Assembly (NCBI RefSeq): GCF_007748035.1
Contig: NZ_CP036278.1
Coordinates: 1,240,001 to 1,304,000 of the forward strand
DNA from: Aeoliella mucimassa
Lineage (GTDB): Bacteria; Planctomycetota; Planctomycetia; Pirellulales; Lacipirellulaceae
Length of the DNA stretch: 64,000 nucleotides
Reading direction: 5' to 3'
Made by a program: the position numbers and the translations under genes. Within the stretch, counting starts at the first letter, position 1. The number at the start of each line of letters is the position of its first letter. This document shows, in pieces, positions 17,350 to 26,134 of this stretch. The notes below the pieces were generated by a model that was given only the letters and a program-made list of their open reading frames with translations, was not told the DNA's origin and did no database searches.

Positions 17350-18383
17350 GCCAGCGGCTCTTCGGCGTGGTCGAGTTGATCTTCTGCTTCGTGCAGAGCC
17401 GTGGCAACTTCCTTGCGTTGTGTCAGGTAGTAGCCGATCGCAAAGATGCCGACGGTGAACATCGCGAGCCGTTGCCCAAAAGCAACGAGCGTGCCGGCAT
17501 CGCCATCGAGTCCCAGGCCGTAGTACAGTGCATTCAAGGCGGCTTCGGTGGTGCCGAGTCCGCCGGGAATCGGGAGCACGCTGGTCGACTCGGCTAGCGG
17601 AACGATGCACATGTGCGTTGCCAGCGAGGGGTGCTCGAGCGGGAGCCCGAGCGCAACACAGTGGAACGCGAGCACCAATAGCAGGTGCAACGCGATGCTC
17701 AGCAAAAAGGCCGGCACCAGGTAGATCGGCCGTCGCGAGATCACCTGGCACGACACAAACAGACTGCCGACCACGCCGCCCACCAGGGGGAGCTTGCCGA
17801 GCAGTCGGGCGGTGGTTTTGCCGATCGGGCCATGCACCATCAGCAAGCTGCCGACGACCACCAGCGAGGCAAACGCGGCAACCGCAAAGCCGCCGACGGT
17901 TCGCATGACGGTGGGTGCCTCGGTATTCCACAATACTCCGGTAAATAGCGTTGCCGCGGCGGTGACCGCCAGCAAACCGGTAAGCCCCAGCACGCGGTCA
18001 GCAATCACGGTCGCTACGGCCTCGGTCTTGCGCTTTGCGTGCTCTCTGGCGAGCACGACACCTTTAAACAGGTCGCCACCGACTCCGCCAGGGCCGACGA
18101 AGTTCAAGGCAAAGCCCAGCGAGCCGAGCCGCATGGCGTCGGCCAGCGTAAACGGCAGTTCCACCGCTTTGACCAATAGGTACCACCGCACGAACCCCAT
18201 GCCCACCGCGACTGTCACACATAGTAAAGCCGCTACGAGCATGGGCCACTGTTTGGGTTCATGCAGAATGTGGTCGAAGTTTTCGCCGCTGCTGGCCTGA
18301 TATAGCAAGTAAGCCACGATCGCCAGCCCGAGAAGTAGCTTTGCGAGACTCCGCAAACGGCGGGAAGTGGACGAACTCAGCAT
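17328..18383 (-). CDS. UPF0104 / lysylphosphatidylglycerol synthase-type transmembrane protein
   Basis: 351 residues with about eight transmembrane helices. The motifs LNFVGPGGVGGDLFKGVVLA and ADRVLGLTGLLAV, and later LPIPGGLGTTEAALN, are those of the UPF0104 family, which equals the membrane half of MprF (flippase domain). No synthase domain is attached. A role in moving a lipid or a lipid-linked glycan across the membrane is inferred from the family; the substrate is unknown. It is convergent with the beta-helix gene, with which it overlaps at the 3' end. Confidence 0.85.
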   Translation of the reverse strand: MLSSSTSRRLRSLAKLLLGLAIVAYLLYQASSGENFDHILHEPKQWPMLVAALLCVTVAVGMGFVRWYLLVKAVELPFTLADAMRLGSLGFALNFVGPGGVGGDLFKGVVLAREHAKRKTEAVATVIADRVLGLTGLLAVTAAATLFTGVLWNTEAPTVMRTVGGFAVAAFASLVVVGSLLMVHGPIGKTTARLLGKLPLVGGVVGSLFVSCQVISRRPIYLVPAFLLSIALHLLLVLAFHCVALGLPLEHPSLATHMCIVPLAESTSVLPIPGGLGTTEAALNALYYGLGLDGDAGTLVAFGQRLAMFTVGIFAIGYYLTQRKEVATALHEAEDQLDHAEEPLAQGADIG

Positions 18384-18524
18384 GGCGAAATCAGTGGTTT
18401 TCAGCGGGTTTTAAGGAAAAACACCCAGATTTGGAGGGCAACCGTACCCGGGCGTTGACAATCACAGGTTAGAACGTAAACATACTGTTAAGCGGCCATC
18501 GCGGCCGCGGAATTACACCCATCC

Positions 18525-18597
18525 GGGGGATTAGCTCAGTTGGGAGAGCGTTTGGCTGGCAGCCAAAAGGTCAGCGGTTCGAGCCCGCTATCCTCCA
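18525..18597 (+). tRNA. tRNA-Ala, anticodon GGC
   Basis: 73 bases fold into a full cloverleaf. The acceptor stem GGGGGAT pairs with ATCCTCC and includes a G3-U70 pair, the main alanine identity element. The anticodon arm TTTGG-CTGGCAG-CCAAA gives anticodon GGC. The T arm AGCGG-TTCGAGC-CCGCT is normal, and the discriminator base is A. The CCA end is not encoded. Confidence 0.97.
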
Positions 18598-18602
18598 CTC
18601 GT

Positions 18603-18649
18603 CCCGGTCGACCCGACCTGATTGCAGGTTGCGTCGACCGGGTTTTTTT
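18603..18649 (+). terminator. Rho-independent terminator after tRNA-Ala
   Basis: A 10-bp stem (cccggtcgac / gtcgaccggg) enclosing a smaller hairpin is followed by TTTTTTT. It starts five bases after the tRNA. Confidence 0.93.
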
Positions 18650-18715
18650 ATGGGCCGACGCCATGCGGGTCGTCGACCAACTATAGTTTGCGATCGCCAC
18701 TAGCCGTACCGCCCC

Positions 18716-20077
18716 GTGAGCGAACCACTCTCTCCTCCTCCGCCCGTCGAACCCACCACGAACGATGGTGACAGTTCTGCCGGTTCTACCCGATCGGTCA
18801 GCGTGTCGCTGATGCTTCGGTTGGGAGCGTTGATGTTCGTGCAGTACGCTGCGTTGGGGTTGTGGTCGGTGACTGTCGGCACCTACATCGGCGAGAACAC
18901 TGCCCCGGCCGGCACCGCCATGTTCAGCTCGTCGTTCGTTGGGCTGGCAGGCATTGCTTCGGCCGTGGGGGCGCTGGTCGCCCCGTTGCTGTTTGGCGCA
19001 CTGGCCGACAGTTGGTTCCGGACCGATCGCATGATCACGCTGCTCAACCTGGCGTGCGGCGCCATGTTGGTGTTGATGTGGAGTTCGACGAATCAGTGGT
19101 GGTTCCTCGCGGCTATCATTGGCTACTATCAGTGTTCGGTTCCAGCGTTAACCTTAACGCATAGTTTGACTTTGCGACACCTCGCTGGTTCGCGCGAGTT
19201 GTTCTCGATTGTGCGTGCTAGCGGTACCGCGGGCTGGATTCTGGCGATGGTCATTGTCGGCTCATTGGTGCCTTGGTACTGGGGGATGCCTTCGAAGCTT
19301 GTCGACGCTAGCACCTGGCCGATGAAGATGGGCGCCACGGTGCATGGCGTGATGATCATCCTGTCGTTCGCGTTGCCGAAGACGATGCCGCAAGCCGGCC
19401 GCGGATCGTGGCGGACCTTGCTGCACGGATGCCGCGCGTTGCTGGCGATGCGGCCGCGACTGGTACGGTTTTTGATTGTGTCGTTCATCGCGACGATCTC
19501 GGCCCAGTTCTATAACACGTTTGCGAATCTCTATCTCAACAATAAGGGAGTTGAAAACGCGGCGACAAAGCTGTCGCTTGGTCAGGTGGTTGAGATCGTG
19601 TGCATGTTGTTGTTGCCGGTGCTGCTGGTGCGCTGGGGACCCAAACGCGTGTTCATGATCGGCGTGGTTGCCTGGATTGTGCGATTCCTTTGTCTGGCGT
19701 ACGGCAGCACCGAAGGCCTCGGCATGGCGCTTATTTACACGGCCATCATGCTGCATGGTGTGTGTTACGTGTTTGTCTACATTACCGGTTATATCTACGT
19801 GGACCACGCTGCCACGCCGCATACGCAGAGCGCTGCGCAGGGCATGCTGGCGATGGCCACCAGCGGGCTGGGGCATTTTTCCGGCAGCTTGCTGTCGGGG
19901 TTCATGCAGGCTCGTTATCTAACGCCGGCCGGGGTGGAGGTTCCCCCCTACGACTGGCGCAGCTTCTATATGGTCGCGGCCGGCGTAAGCGTGGTCGCGC
20001 TGGTGTTGTTCTTCGTGCTGATGGGATTCAAACGCGAAGTGATGCCCGACGACATCGACCCGCACGAAGCGGTGTAG
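18716..20077 (+). CDS. MFS transporter, nucleoside:H+ symporter-like
   Basis: 453 residues starting at GTG. An unusual Pro/Ser-rich N-terminal segment of about 30 residues precedes twelve predicted transmembrane helices. The pattern LMFVQYAALGLWSVTVGTYI at the start of helix 1 and FGALADSWFRTDRM between helices 2 and 3 fit the NupG/XapB-like nucleoside symporter group of the major facilitator superfamily, common in planctomycetes. The substrate is inferred from that resemblance only. The gene is convergent with the caspase-like gene, six bases from its stop codon, with no clear terminator between them. Confidence 0.8.
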   Translation: MSEPLSPPPPVEPTTNDGDSSAGSTRSVSVSLMLRLGALMFVQYAALGLWSVTVGTYIGENTAPAGTAMFSSSFVGLAGIASAVGALVAPLLFGALADSWFRTDRMITLLNLACGAMLVLMWSSTNQWWFLAAIIGYYQCSVPALTLTHSLTLRHLAGSRELFSIVRASGTAGWILAMVIVGSLVPWYWGMPSKLVDASTWPMKMGATVHGVMIILSFALPKTMPQAGRGSWRTLLHGCRALLAMRPRLVRFLIVSFIATISAQFYNTFANLYLNNKGVENAATKLSLGQVVEIVCMLLLPVLLVRWGPKRVFMIGVVAWIVRFLCLAYGSTEGLGMALIYTAIMLHGVCYVFVYITGYIYVDHAATPHTQSAAQGMLAMATSGLGHFSGSLLSGFMQARYLTPAGVEVPPYDWRSFYMVAAGVSVVALVLFFVLMGFKREVMPDDIDPHEAV

Positions 20078-20083
20078 GCTCGA

Positions 20084-21706
20084 TTAGAGCGAGCCGTTTT
20101 CCATCAGCACCATCTTTTCGTAGCGATCCACCATCTCCTGCGGCATGAGTTTCGGCAGGTTGGCTTCGAGCACGACCGACTCGCAGGTGTGCAGCAGACG
20201 CTGCAGCTTGGCTTCGCGATGCACCAAGGCTTCGGCTTCTTCGTCGTACTGCTCCCGACGCTCCTTCGCCCGGCTATACGCTTCGTACGACGCGAGGCCT
20301 TGCACCTTCTCCTGGAACTCCTCCGCCCGCTCCGCGACCAACGCCATCGACAGCGGTGAGTAGCTCGCGTTGAGTTCGGGCCACGTCTCGAGTAGTTCCT
20401 CCGACACCCGCATGCGGGCGTTGGTGTAGCGCTCGTAGGCCGAACCGCGTTTGACGTTCGCCAGGCCCTGCTCGGCTTCGACCTTGGCCAGCACCAGTCG
20501 CACACTTTCGACCGTCGGTTTGCCAGGCAGTTCGAGCTTCTCGGGCAGTTGCTCGAGAATCGCCCGCTGGTCGGCGCGGGCCAGCTTGGCGATTTCGGCG
20601 ATCGAACCTTCGAGCTTGCGCAGTTCGGTGTCTTTTTCGACCGCTGGTTTGTTGGCCAAGAACCCGAACAGGGTGCCGAGGGAGCCTTCGTCCTCCGAGT
20701 CATCGCTGCTCGCTTTCTTGCCGAGTGCGCTGTAGTGACGCAGGAACGCGTCGGACGTGCGCACAGGGATGTCGAGCGTTTCGCTTTCGATGATCGCGTA
20801 GGCGTGGGCTTCGGCGAACGACACCTTGCCATCCTCGTTGTAGTCGGCAGCAATCGACTCTTCGCCGGTTCGCGTGCGACCCGCGAGGGCTCCCCAGAAG
20901 TAGCTGCTGTACTCCTGGTACTCCGATTCGTTCGCATTCGGCGTGCAGCCAGCGGCCCCGCGGTCGTGCACCTGGGCGAAGAACCCGCACCGGGCGTGCG
21001 ACGAGACCCCAAGCTCCTGGTCGGCCTGATGGAAGATCGTATGGGCAAAGCCACCTGCGTAGCACTGCACCATCACCATCATCACCTCGACGTCGGCCGG
21101 CACCCGATCGAGCCAGCTAGTGAATTCGCTGGCGGTCACGTTCTCGCTGTCGTAGAAGTAGAACGAGGTATCGTATTCGTTGTACTCGTTTTCGCCCTCT
21201 TCCTCTTCGTCGTAGTAATAGTAGTCGTACGGCGACTCGGCTCCGCCGCCGTGGCCGGTCGCGTAGATGATCAACCGGTCGCCGGCCTTGAGCTTGCCGC
21301 TCAACTGGCGGAGCCGACGCTTGAGGGTCCCTTTGTCCGAAGGTCCCTCGACGTTCGGCACCTGGTGGGTGCGATAGATCAGGTCGGGGTCTTCGTCGCT
21401 CAGTAGCTCGGCCATCAACCGCCGCGCGGGGGGGCAGGTCTCGGCGAAATCGGGATCGCGGGCTTGCACATCCGGCGCGGGATTATCGCCATCGGAGAAC
21501 AGCACGATCTGCGTCGGGTTGTCGGGGCGTTTCTCGCTCAGCACGTTCTGCTGGAAAATCACGTTCCGCTCGATCGACAGCTGATTGTTCGTCGCGCCGG
21601 TGCCGCCGCCGATGGTGAGAAAGTAGTCCTCCGCCAGGCAGGTGCCGGTGGTCAGCAACGATAGCGTCGCCAGCGAGAGTAGTGAGAAAGCTCGATACAC
21701 GCTCAT
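20084..21706 (-). CDS. Secreted caspase-fold cysteine protease with EF-hand
   Basis: 540 residues from the ATG at 21706 (AGGGG seven bases before); the frame is open further upstream without coding character. A signal peptide spans about 1-25. A caspase/legumain-like catalytic pair is visible: His152 in IIYATGHGGG and Cys215 in MVMVQCYAGGF, each at the end of a hydrophobic strand as in clan CD peptidases. Between them lies an Asp/Glu/Tyr-rich insert (YDYYYYDEEEEGE). An EF-hand loop, DYNEDGKVSFAE, follows at 288-299. The last 200 residues are helical and highly charged, with coiled-coil character. Activity and target are unknown. Calcium control is suggested by the EF-hand, as in metacaspases, but not shown. 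Confidence 0.75.
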   Translation of the reverse strand: MSVYRAFSLLSLATLSLLTTGTCLAEDYFLTIGGGTGATNNQLSIERNVIFQQNVLSEKRPDNPTQIVLFSDGDNPAPDVQARDPDFAETCPPARRLMAELLSDEDPDLIYRTHQVPNVEGPSDKGTLKRRLRQLSGKLKAGDRLIIYATGHGGGAESPYDYYYYDEEEEGENEYNEYDTSFYFYDSENVTASEFTSWLDRVPADVEVMMVMVQCYAGGFAHTIFHQADQELGVSSHARCGFFAQVHDRGAAGCTPNANESEYQEYSSYFWGALAGRTRTGEESIAADYNEDGKVSFAEAHAYAIIESETLDIPVRTSDAFLRHYSALGKKASSDDSEDEGSLGTLFGFLANKPAVEKDTELRKLEGSIAEIAKLARADQRAILEQLPEKLELPGKPTVESVRLVLAKVEAEQGLANVKRGSAYERYTNARMRVSEELLETWPELNASYSPLSMALVAERAEEFQEKVQGLASYEAYSRAKERREQYDEEAEALVHREAKLQRLLHTCESVVLEANLPKLMPQEMVDRYEKMVLMENGSL

Positions 21707-22302
21707 AGAAAATCCCCTGATGCAGCACTTCTTCATTGTGCACGAAAACGCCTGATCCTTAAGTATATCCTCCAGGTTGCCATTTCTGGCATCGCTGGTA
21801 AAGCGAATCGTCCGATTCCCACCAAATCCCGTGCGCTCGTCATGCGATTCGCCCCCCACCTCAGCAGTCGACTTGGGGAGATCTGCCGGCGGTGAATTGT
21901 GCCCCCAATTGTGCGAAAATCGATTGGTGGGGGCTTTTCTTACGTCGATTCCACGAGTGGTAACCTGTTGTGCTTCAAGCACTTGAGTCAATCGTGTTCG
22001 TCGTAAGTCCATTTTCGTTTTGCCCCCTGGGGGCTTTATTCTGGAGGCCTGGATGGCCAGGGCAGGGTGGATGTCGTTTGCTTTATTGTCGCTGTACATC
22101 CTATCACGTTAGGTGGCCAATTGATACGAAAAAGTGGATGAATTGCAGGGCGAAATTAAGCCGGCTAGTAGAAAAGTGCCAGTCCTTAAACCGTGGGTTA
22201 CCCGCGCTCCTGAATCGCGGCAAAATAGGGGAGGAGGAACCACCCGCTCGACGAGTTGTGCGGGGGCTTCGCTGTTCACGAAATCTTCACAAAGGACCTG
22301 CC
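21707..22302. other. Divergent intergenic region with a hairpin followed by T's
   Basis: No gene was recognised between the caspase-like gene and the SUKH/DUF4272-like gene; upstream extension of either frame is not convincing. A hairpin at 21901-21934 (gccccc...gggggc) followed by TTTTCTT looks like a plus-strand terminator without an obvious gene before it. It may end a small RNA or be part of a leader. Confidence 0.4.
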
Positions 22303-23778
22303 GTGTATCGCCCGCTCTTCACCGAGATTCCGACCAATCGCGACGAGTGCTGGGCGCGGCTCGCCCGGTTCGCCGCGTTTTGGCATGGGCACGATGGCAC
22401 TCCGGTGTCGTGCGGCTCGCTGGTCGACGAAGTGGAAACGCGGCTCGAACTCAACCTGCCAGCGGCGGTCGTAGAATGGCACGAGCGGTTTGGCCGGATC
22501 GAACACCTGTGGTGCGAGGCCGATTACTCGCTGGCCATCGATAACTTGCGTGTGGAAGAGGGCAAGCTGGTGCTGCGAAGCGAACCGATGTTCGGCGGCA
22601 TGGTCGAGGCCAAGTGGGTGATTCCGGTTGCCGAGTTGGGGCCGGACGATCCGCCGGTGTTCTTCGTGCTCGGCAAGCGTCAGTATCCGTGCGCCGATCG
22701 GTTCTCGCAGTTTGCCATCTACGCAGCGATGGTCGACACGCTGAGCACAACCTTTCCTAAAGAGATCGCAGAGGTGCCTGGCGTGCCGCATCCGACCGAT
22801 GGCACCAAGATGGAGTTCCCCGACAGCTTTGGCGTGATCGATACCGAAGTGTTCGAAGGCGAAAACTGGCTGGCCTTGGTCTCGGGCAATTGTTACATCA
22901 AGCGCCGAGCCGATGCCCAAGCCGAAATCGAATGCACCAAACTCGCGGCTCCTCCCCAGCCCGAACCACCCGCGGACGACGACACTCCCCAGGTATGGCC
23001 GACACCGCGGGAAGCGGCCGAGCGCTACGTGGTGCTCAAGTACTGCATCGTGCACGCAGTGACTTCGCCCCCGCGACAGATGCTGGAGAGTTGGATGGAG
23101 GAGTGGTCGGCCTACGACATCGCCGAGTTCAACGCGAAAGGGGTCGAGCTTCGCAATCAGCTGTGGCACGTGCTCCGCGAAATGGGCGTATGGTCGAAGC
23201 TCTCCTTGCGCGAGCGAGAGCTCATCACCACCACCATGGCGAGCCTCACCGAGCGGCAGCAAATCGACATGACCTGGCGCGTCGAGTCGGCGGCCGTGTT
23301 GTTGTGGGCGCTAGGCAAGCTCGATACGTTGCCGGAGTTTGATACGAGGGCCTCGCACGACTTGCTCAAAGAGTTCCCGCAGGAAGCGACCGACGAGTTC
23401 CTCGCGACCGCAACGCTCCGCCCGCCGGAAGAGCTAGAACGGATGCGGCAACTTGCCGAGAGCTGGCACTGGCGGAGTCGCACGCGTCAGATGCAGGAGT
23501 CGGGCGAAGCGTTCCCCGCGAACGAGGCGCTCACCAGCATCGGCGTGAACTCCTATGCCGACGTGGTGCGGATGTCGGCCCATCGCCTGCACGAAGCGGG
23601 CGAGCTGAAGCAAGTGATCGACGACGACTTTGCCGCCATGGGCAAGTCGTACCAGTCGCTCGATGCCGAAGAGTGGGCCGTGGTCCGCTCGATTACCATG
23701 GAGCGGCACTTCGCATTGAACTGGCTGTGTGGTTACTCCACCGATAACGACTGGGACTCAACCCCGACCGACACTTGA
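22303..23778 (+). CDS. SUKH-like plus DUF4272-like protein
   Basis: 491 residues from a GTG at 22303, chosen because AAAGGA lies seven bases before it; the frame is open about 110 codons further up but there it reads as noise. Residues about 30-130 (VDEVETRLELNLPAAVVEWH, then a Trp-rich stretch) resemble the SMI1/KNR4 (SUKH) fold used by many immunity and regulatory proteins. Residues about 245-410 (AAERYVVLKYCIVHAV; ESAAVLLWALGKLDTLPEFD) resemble DUF4272. Both assignments are from pattern only. No toxin gene is adjacent. The role is unknown. Confidence 0.55.
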   Translation: MYRPLFTEIPTNRDECWARLARFAAFWHGHDGTPVSCGSLVDEVETRLELNLPAAVVEWHERFGRIEHLWCEADYSLAIDNLRVEEGKLVLRSEPMFGGMVEAKWVIPVAELGPDDPPVFFVLGKRQYPCADRFSQFAIYAAMVDTLSTTFPKEIAEVPGVPHPTDGTKMEFPDSFGVIDTEVFEGENWLALVSGNCYIKRRADAQAEIECTKLAAPPQPEPPADDDTPQVWPTPREAAERYVVLKYCIVHAVTSPPRQMLESWMEEWSAYDIAEFNAKGVELRNQLWHVLREMGVWSKLSLRERELITTTMASLTERQQIDMTWRVESAAVLLWALGKLDTLPEFDTRASHDLLKEFPQEATDEFLATATLRPPEELERMRQLAESWHWRSRTRQMQESGEAFPANEALTSIGVNSYADVVRMSAHRLHEAGELKQVIDDDFAAMGKSYQSLDAEEWAVVRSITMERHFALNWLCGYSTDNDWDSTPTDT

Positions 23779-23899
23779 GTCACGGCGGGCAATGAATCGA
23801 GCAGCAAAGGGCAAGATTCGCGATGCAGCGACGAATAGCTAGCCGGTAATCAATGATTTGCATCGAACGAAGTTTCGTTCCTGTAACGAGGTAGTTGCA

Positions 23900-24304
23900 A
23901 TGGATGGTGTGGCAATCGTAGTGGTGTTTGTCTTCTTTGTTTCGATTGCTGTGGGGGCTCGCTTGTTTGCGGGCTCGATGGATGGCGATCGAGTGAGGGG
24001 CTATATTCATCGCCAAGGGGGAAAGCTGCTTAGTTCGAATTGGGAGCCATTTGGCACCGGTTGGTTCGGTGAGAAAAACGATCGCATCTATCGTGTTCGA
24101 TATCGCGACCGGGATGGAAATATCCACAATGCGGTGGTAAAGACCTCGATGTTCTCTGGTGTCTACTTCACCGAAGATCGCATCGTGAGCTATGCCGAAC
24201 GCGAGGAACTAGATACCTCTAACAATCGCGAAGCCGAGCTGGCAAGTGAGAACGAAGAACTTCGCCGACGGTTGGCCGAGTTAGAAGGCGACCAACCGAA
24301 CTAG
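23900..24304 (+). CDS. Membrane-anchored hypothetical protein
   Basis: 134 residues from the ATG at 23900; an ATG 14 codons upstream is less likely because the signal-like helix then starts late. Residues 2-23 form one hydrophobic helix (GVAIVVVFVFFVSIAVGARL). A small beta-rich domain follows (IHRQGGKLLSSNWEPFGTGW; RIYRVRYRDRDGNIHNAVV) and then a charged coiled-coil tail (AELASENEELRRRLAELEG). I do not recognise a family name. It probably acts at the membrane with the soluble part in the cytoplasm. Confidence 0.65.
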   Translation: MDGVAIVVVFVFFVSIAVGARLFAGSMDGDRVRGYIHRQGGKLLSSNWEPFGTGWFGEKNDRIYRVRYRDRDGNIHNAVVKTSMFSGVYFTEDRIVSYAEREELDTSNNREAELASENEELRRRLAELEGDQPN

Positions 24305-24585
24305 TGCTCGTTGCCTCTCCCTATTCTTACGCAGTGGGTGATAGCGCGTCTCGGCTCACAAACCAGCAGTCGGATTTGTTGCTTTGCGAACGCTCTAAAC
24401 AGGCAGCCGATGACTGTTTGTTCGCCGTGGTTCGTTAACTAACAGCTGCGATCCTGCCAATCGTCGCGACATGCAGCGAACCTCCGGCTTTTCGTCAGTT
24501 GGTTTTTGGCCTGGCGTAGATCGCCCGCTACAATCACTCGGAAGCTGAAGCTTATCTCAAACTTTACTGGCGGGAGGAAAGCGAG

Positions 24586-25062
24586 ATGCAAACGCAAATG
24601 TTCCTGGGCAATATGCCTGGTGGAGTCGTGATTCGAGTGAGCGGGCGGGGCACCATGCACGAGAGTCCCGCGTTTCGCGCGGCGGCCGAACTTGCCTTGC
24701 AGCGTGGTCCGCTGGTGTGCGATATGGCGTCGTGCGATTACCTCGACAGCACATTCCTCGGTTGTTTAGTCGGTGTGCGCAAGCTCGCCGAACAGCACGC
24801 CCAAAGGTTCTCGATCGTGGCCGACAGCTCGCAGCAGATCAAACTCTTCAGCTTGTCGGCGCTCAACAAGTATTTCGACTTCGACGACGAGTGCCCTTCG
24901 ACCATCGGCGAGTGGATGGAGATCGAACCCGATCAGCTCGACGTGAAAGCACTCGGGCGGCACGTACTGGTGTGCCATGAGTGCCTGGCCGAGCAGGGCG
25001 GGGCCGAAAGCCAGGCCTTCGAAAAAGTGGTGCAGCGGCTTTCGATCGAACTCGATGGCTAG
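24586..25062 (+). CDS. STAS-domain protein (anti-sigma factor antagonist-like)
   Basis: 158 residues with GGGAGGAAAG before the ATG. Residues 1-105 fit the STAS fold, with the switch helix after CDYLDSTFLGCLVG, where the serine is the residue normally phosphorylated in SpoIIAA-type anti-sigma antagonists. The last 50 residues (ECLAEQGGAESQAFEKVV) are an extra helical tail. Family knowledge: such proteins release a sigma factor or act in stressosome-like pathways by binding an anti-sigma kinase. No partner kinase or phosphatase is adjacent. Confidence 0.8.
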   Translation: MQTQMFLGNMPGGVVIRVSGRGTMHESPAFRAAAELALQRGPLVCDMASCDYLDSTFLGCLVGVRKLAEQHAQRFSIVADSSQQIKLFSLSALNKYFDFDDECPSTIGEWMEIEPDQLDVKALGRHVLVCHECLAEQGGAESQAFEKVVQRLSIELDG

Positions 25063-25073
25063 GGCAAATCGCT

Positions 25074-26105
25074 CTAGCTGACTTCGGGGCCGACGCGATC
25101 GATCCGCAACCGTTGCAGGTGAGGCTTATCGAGCACCTGGAACGGGCTGACCAGCTCTTGCCAGTTTTCGCCACGTTGGTCGATCATGCTGTCGTCGAGC
25201 GGGCCCATGTTGCGGGTGGCTAGCTGCAGGTAGGTAATCTTCTGCGGGTCGAGACCCATGATGCGCGCGGCCGTGGCGTCGACCGATGCGAGTCGCGGGC
25301 CGATGAGCACCAGGCCCATCTGCTTGGCGGTACCGAGAATCGGCCCGTCGCCCTCCATGCATTCGATGCCATCGACGATGGCCATCGACTTCGGCACCGA
25401 CGCATTGATGTCGGCAACCGTTTCGGGAATGCCATTGTGGTGCAACACGTTCTTCGGCCAGCCATATTTGATGCCTGGCAGCACTCCGTAAAAGTTCTTC
25501 ATGCTGCAGGTGACACCAACCCAGTGATGGGTTTTCATTTTCGGCATCGACACCACGAGATCAGCTTCGGCGACACTCTCCGGCAGCCAGAAACCGCGGA
25601 GCTTGCTCCGGCGGCCTCGATTCGGGCGCCAGGCCGACTGCTGATAGTTGAGATCGGCGAAATCGACCCCGCCGTCGAGCAAGGCCTCGCCGACGCCCGA
25701 CTCGATGAGCGCGACTTCGGTATCGCGAACGTGCCCAGGAGCTTCGCCCACCGAGACGCTAGCTCCCCAGCGACGAAACACTTCGGCCGCAGCGACGATC
25801 ATCGCTGGGTGAGTGGTCATCTGCGGGCGGTCGCGTTGTGGTTCCACCAGATTCGGCTTCAGCAGCACCCGTTTGCCGAATAAGGCTTTCGGCTGCATGC
25901 CGGTTGCGAGGATGCCATCCTGAATGGTCTGCACCAGCGAGCCATCGTAGCGCTGATTGCGGGCGACAAACACCTGCCCGCGAGGATTCGCCCAGTGATA
26001 GAGCGCAGGCCCGCCGGCGAGCGCGGCCGCCCCAGCAATACCAGCGGTAAGCAGCGTACGGCGGTCGAACTTGTGTGGCGAAGCGTGTTCGGAAGATTCA
26101 CTCAT
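25074..26105 (-). CDS. DUF362 protein with Tat-like signal
   Basis: 343 residues. The N terminus FDRRTLLTAGIAGAAALAGG looks like a twin-arginine export signal. The body matches DUF362: KRVLLKPNLVEPQ, GEAPGHVRDTE, VSMPKMKTHHWVGVTCSMKN, IVDGIECMEGDGPILGTAKQ. DUF362 proteins often bind Fe-S clusters when joined to ferredoxin domains, but no such Cys motif is present here. It starts 29 bases after the stop of the squalene-oxidase-like gene on the same strand, so they form a two-gene operon. Its 3' end is 11 bases from the convergent STAS gene. The function is unknown. Confidence 0.85.
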   Translation of the reverse strand: MSESSEHASPHKFDRRTLLTAGIAGAAALAGGPALYHWANPRGQVFVARNQRYDGSLVQTIQDGILATGMQPKALFGKRVLLKPNLVEPQRDRPQMTTHPAMIVAAAEVFRRWGASVSVGEAPGHVRDTEVALIESGVGEALLDGGVDFADLNYQQSAWRPNRGRRSKLRGFWLPESVAEADLVVSMPKMKTHHWVGVTCSMKNFYGVLPGIKYGWPKNVLHHNGIPETVADINASVPKSMAIVDGIECMEGDGPILGTAKQMGLVLIGPRLASVDATAARIMGLDPQKITYLQLATRNMGPLDDSMIDQRGENWQELVSPFQVLDKPHLQRLRIDRVGPEVS

Positions 26106-26134
26106 GAGCGATCGTAAGTCCCGCGAGGTGAAGT

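Noticed and set aside
18525-18649. Integration site with a genomic island at tRNA-Ala
   Set aside because: No integrase, no direct repeat of the tRNA 3' end and no compositional change are visible on either side.
22303-24304. Toxin-immunity locus around the SUKH-like protein
   Set aside because: No toxin, secretion or nuclease domain was recognised next to it.
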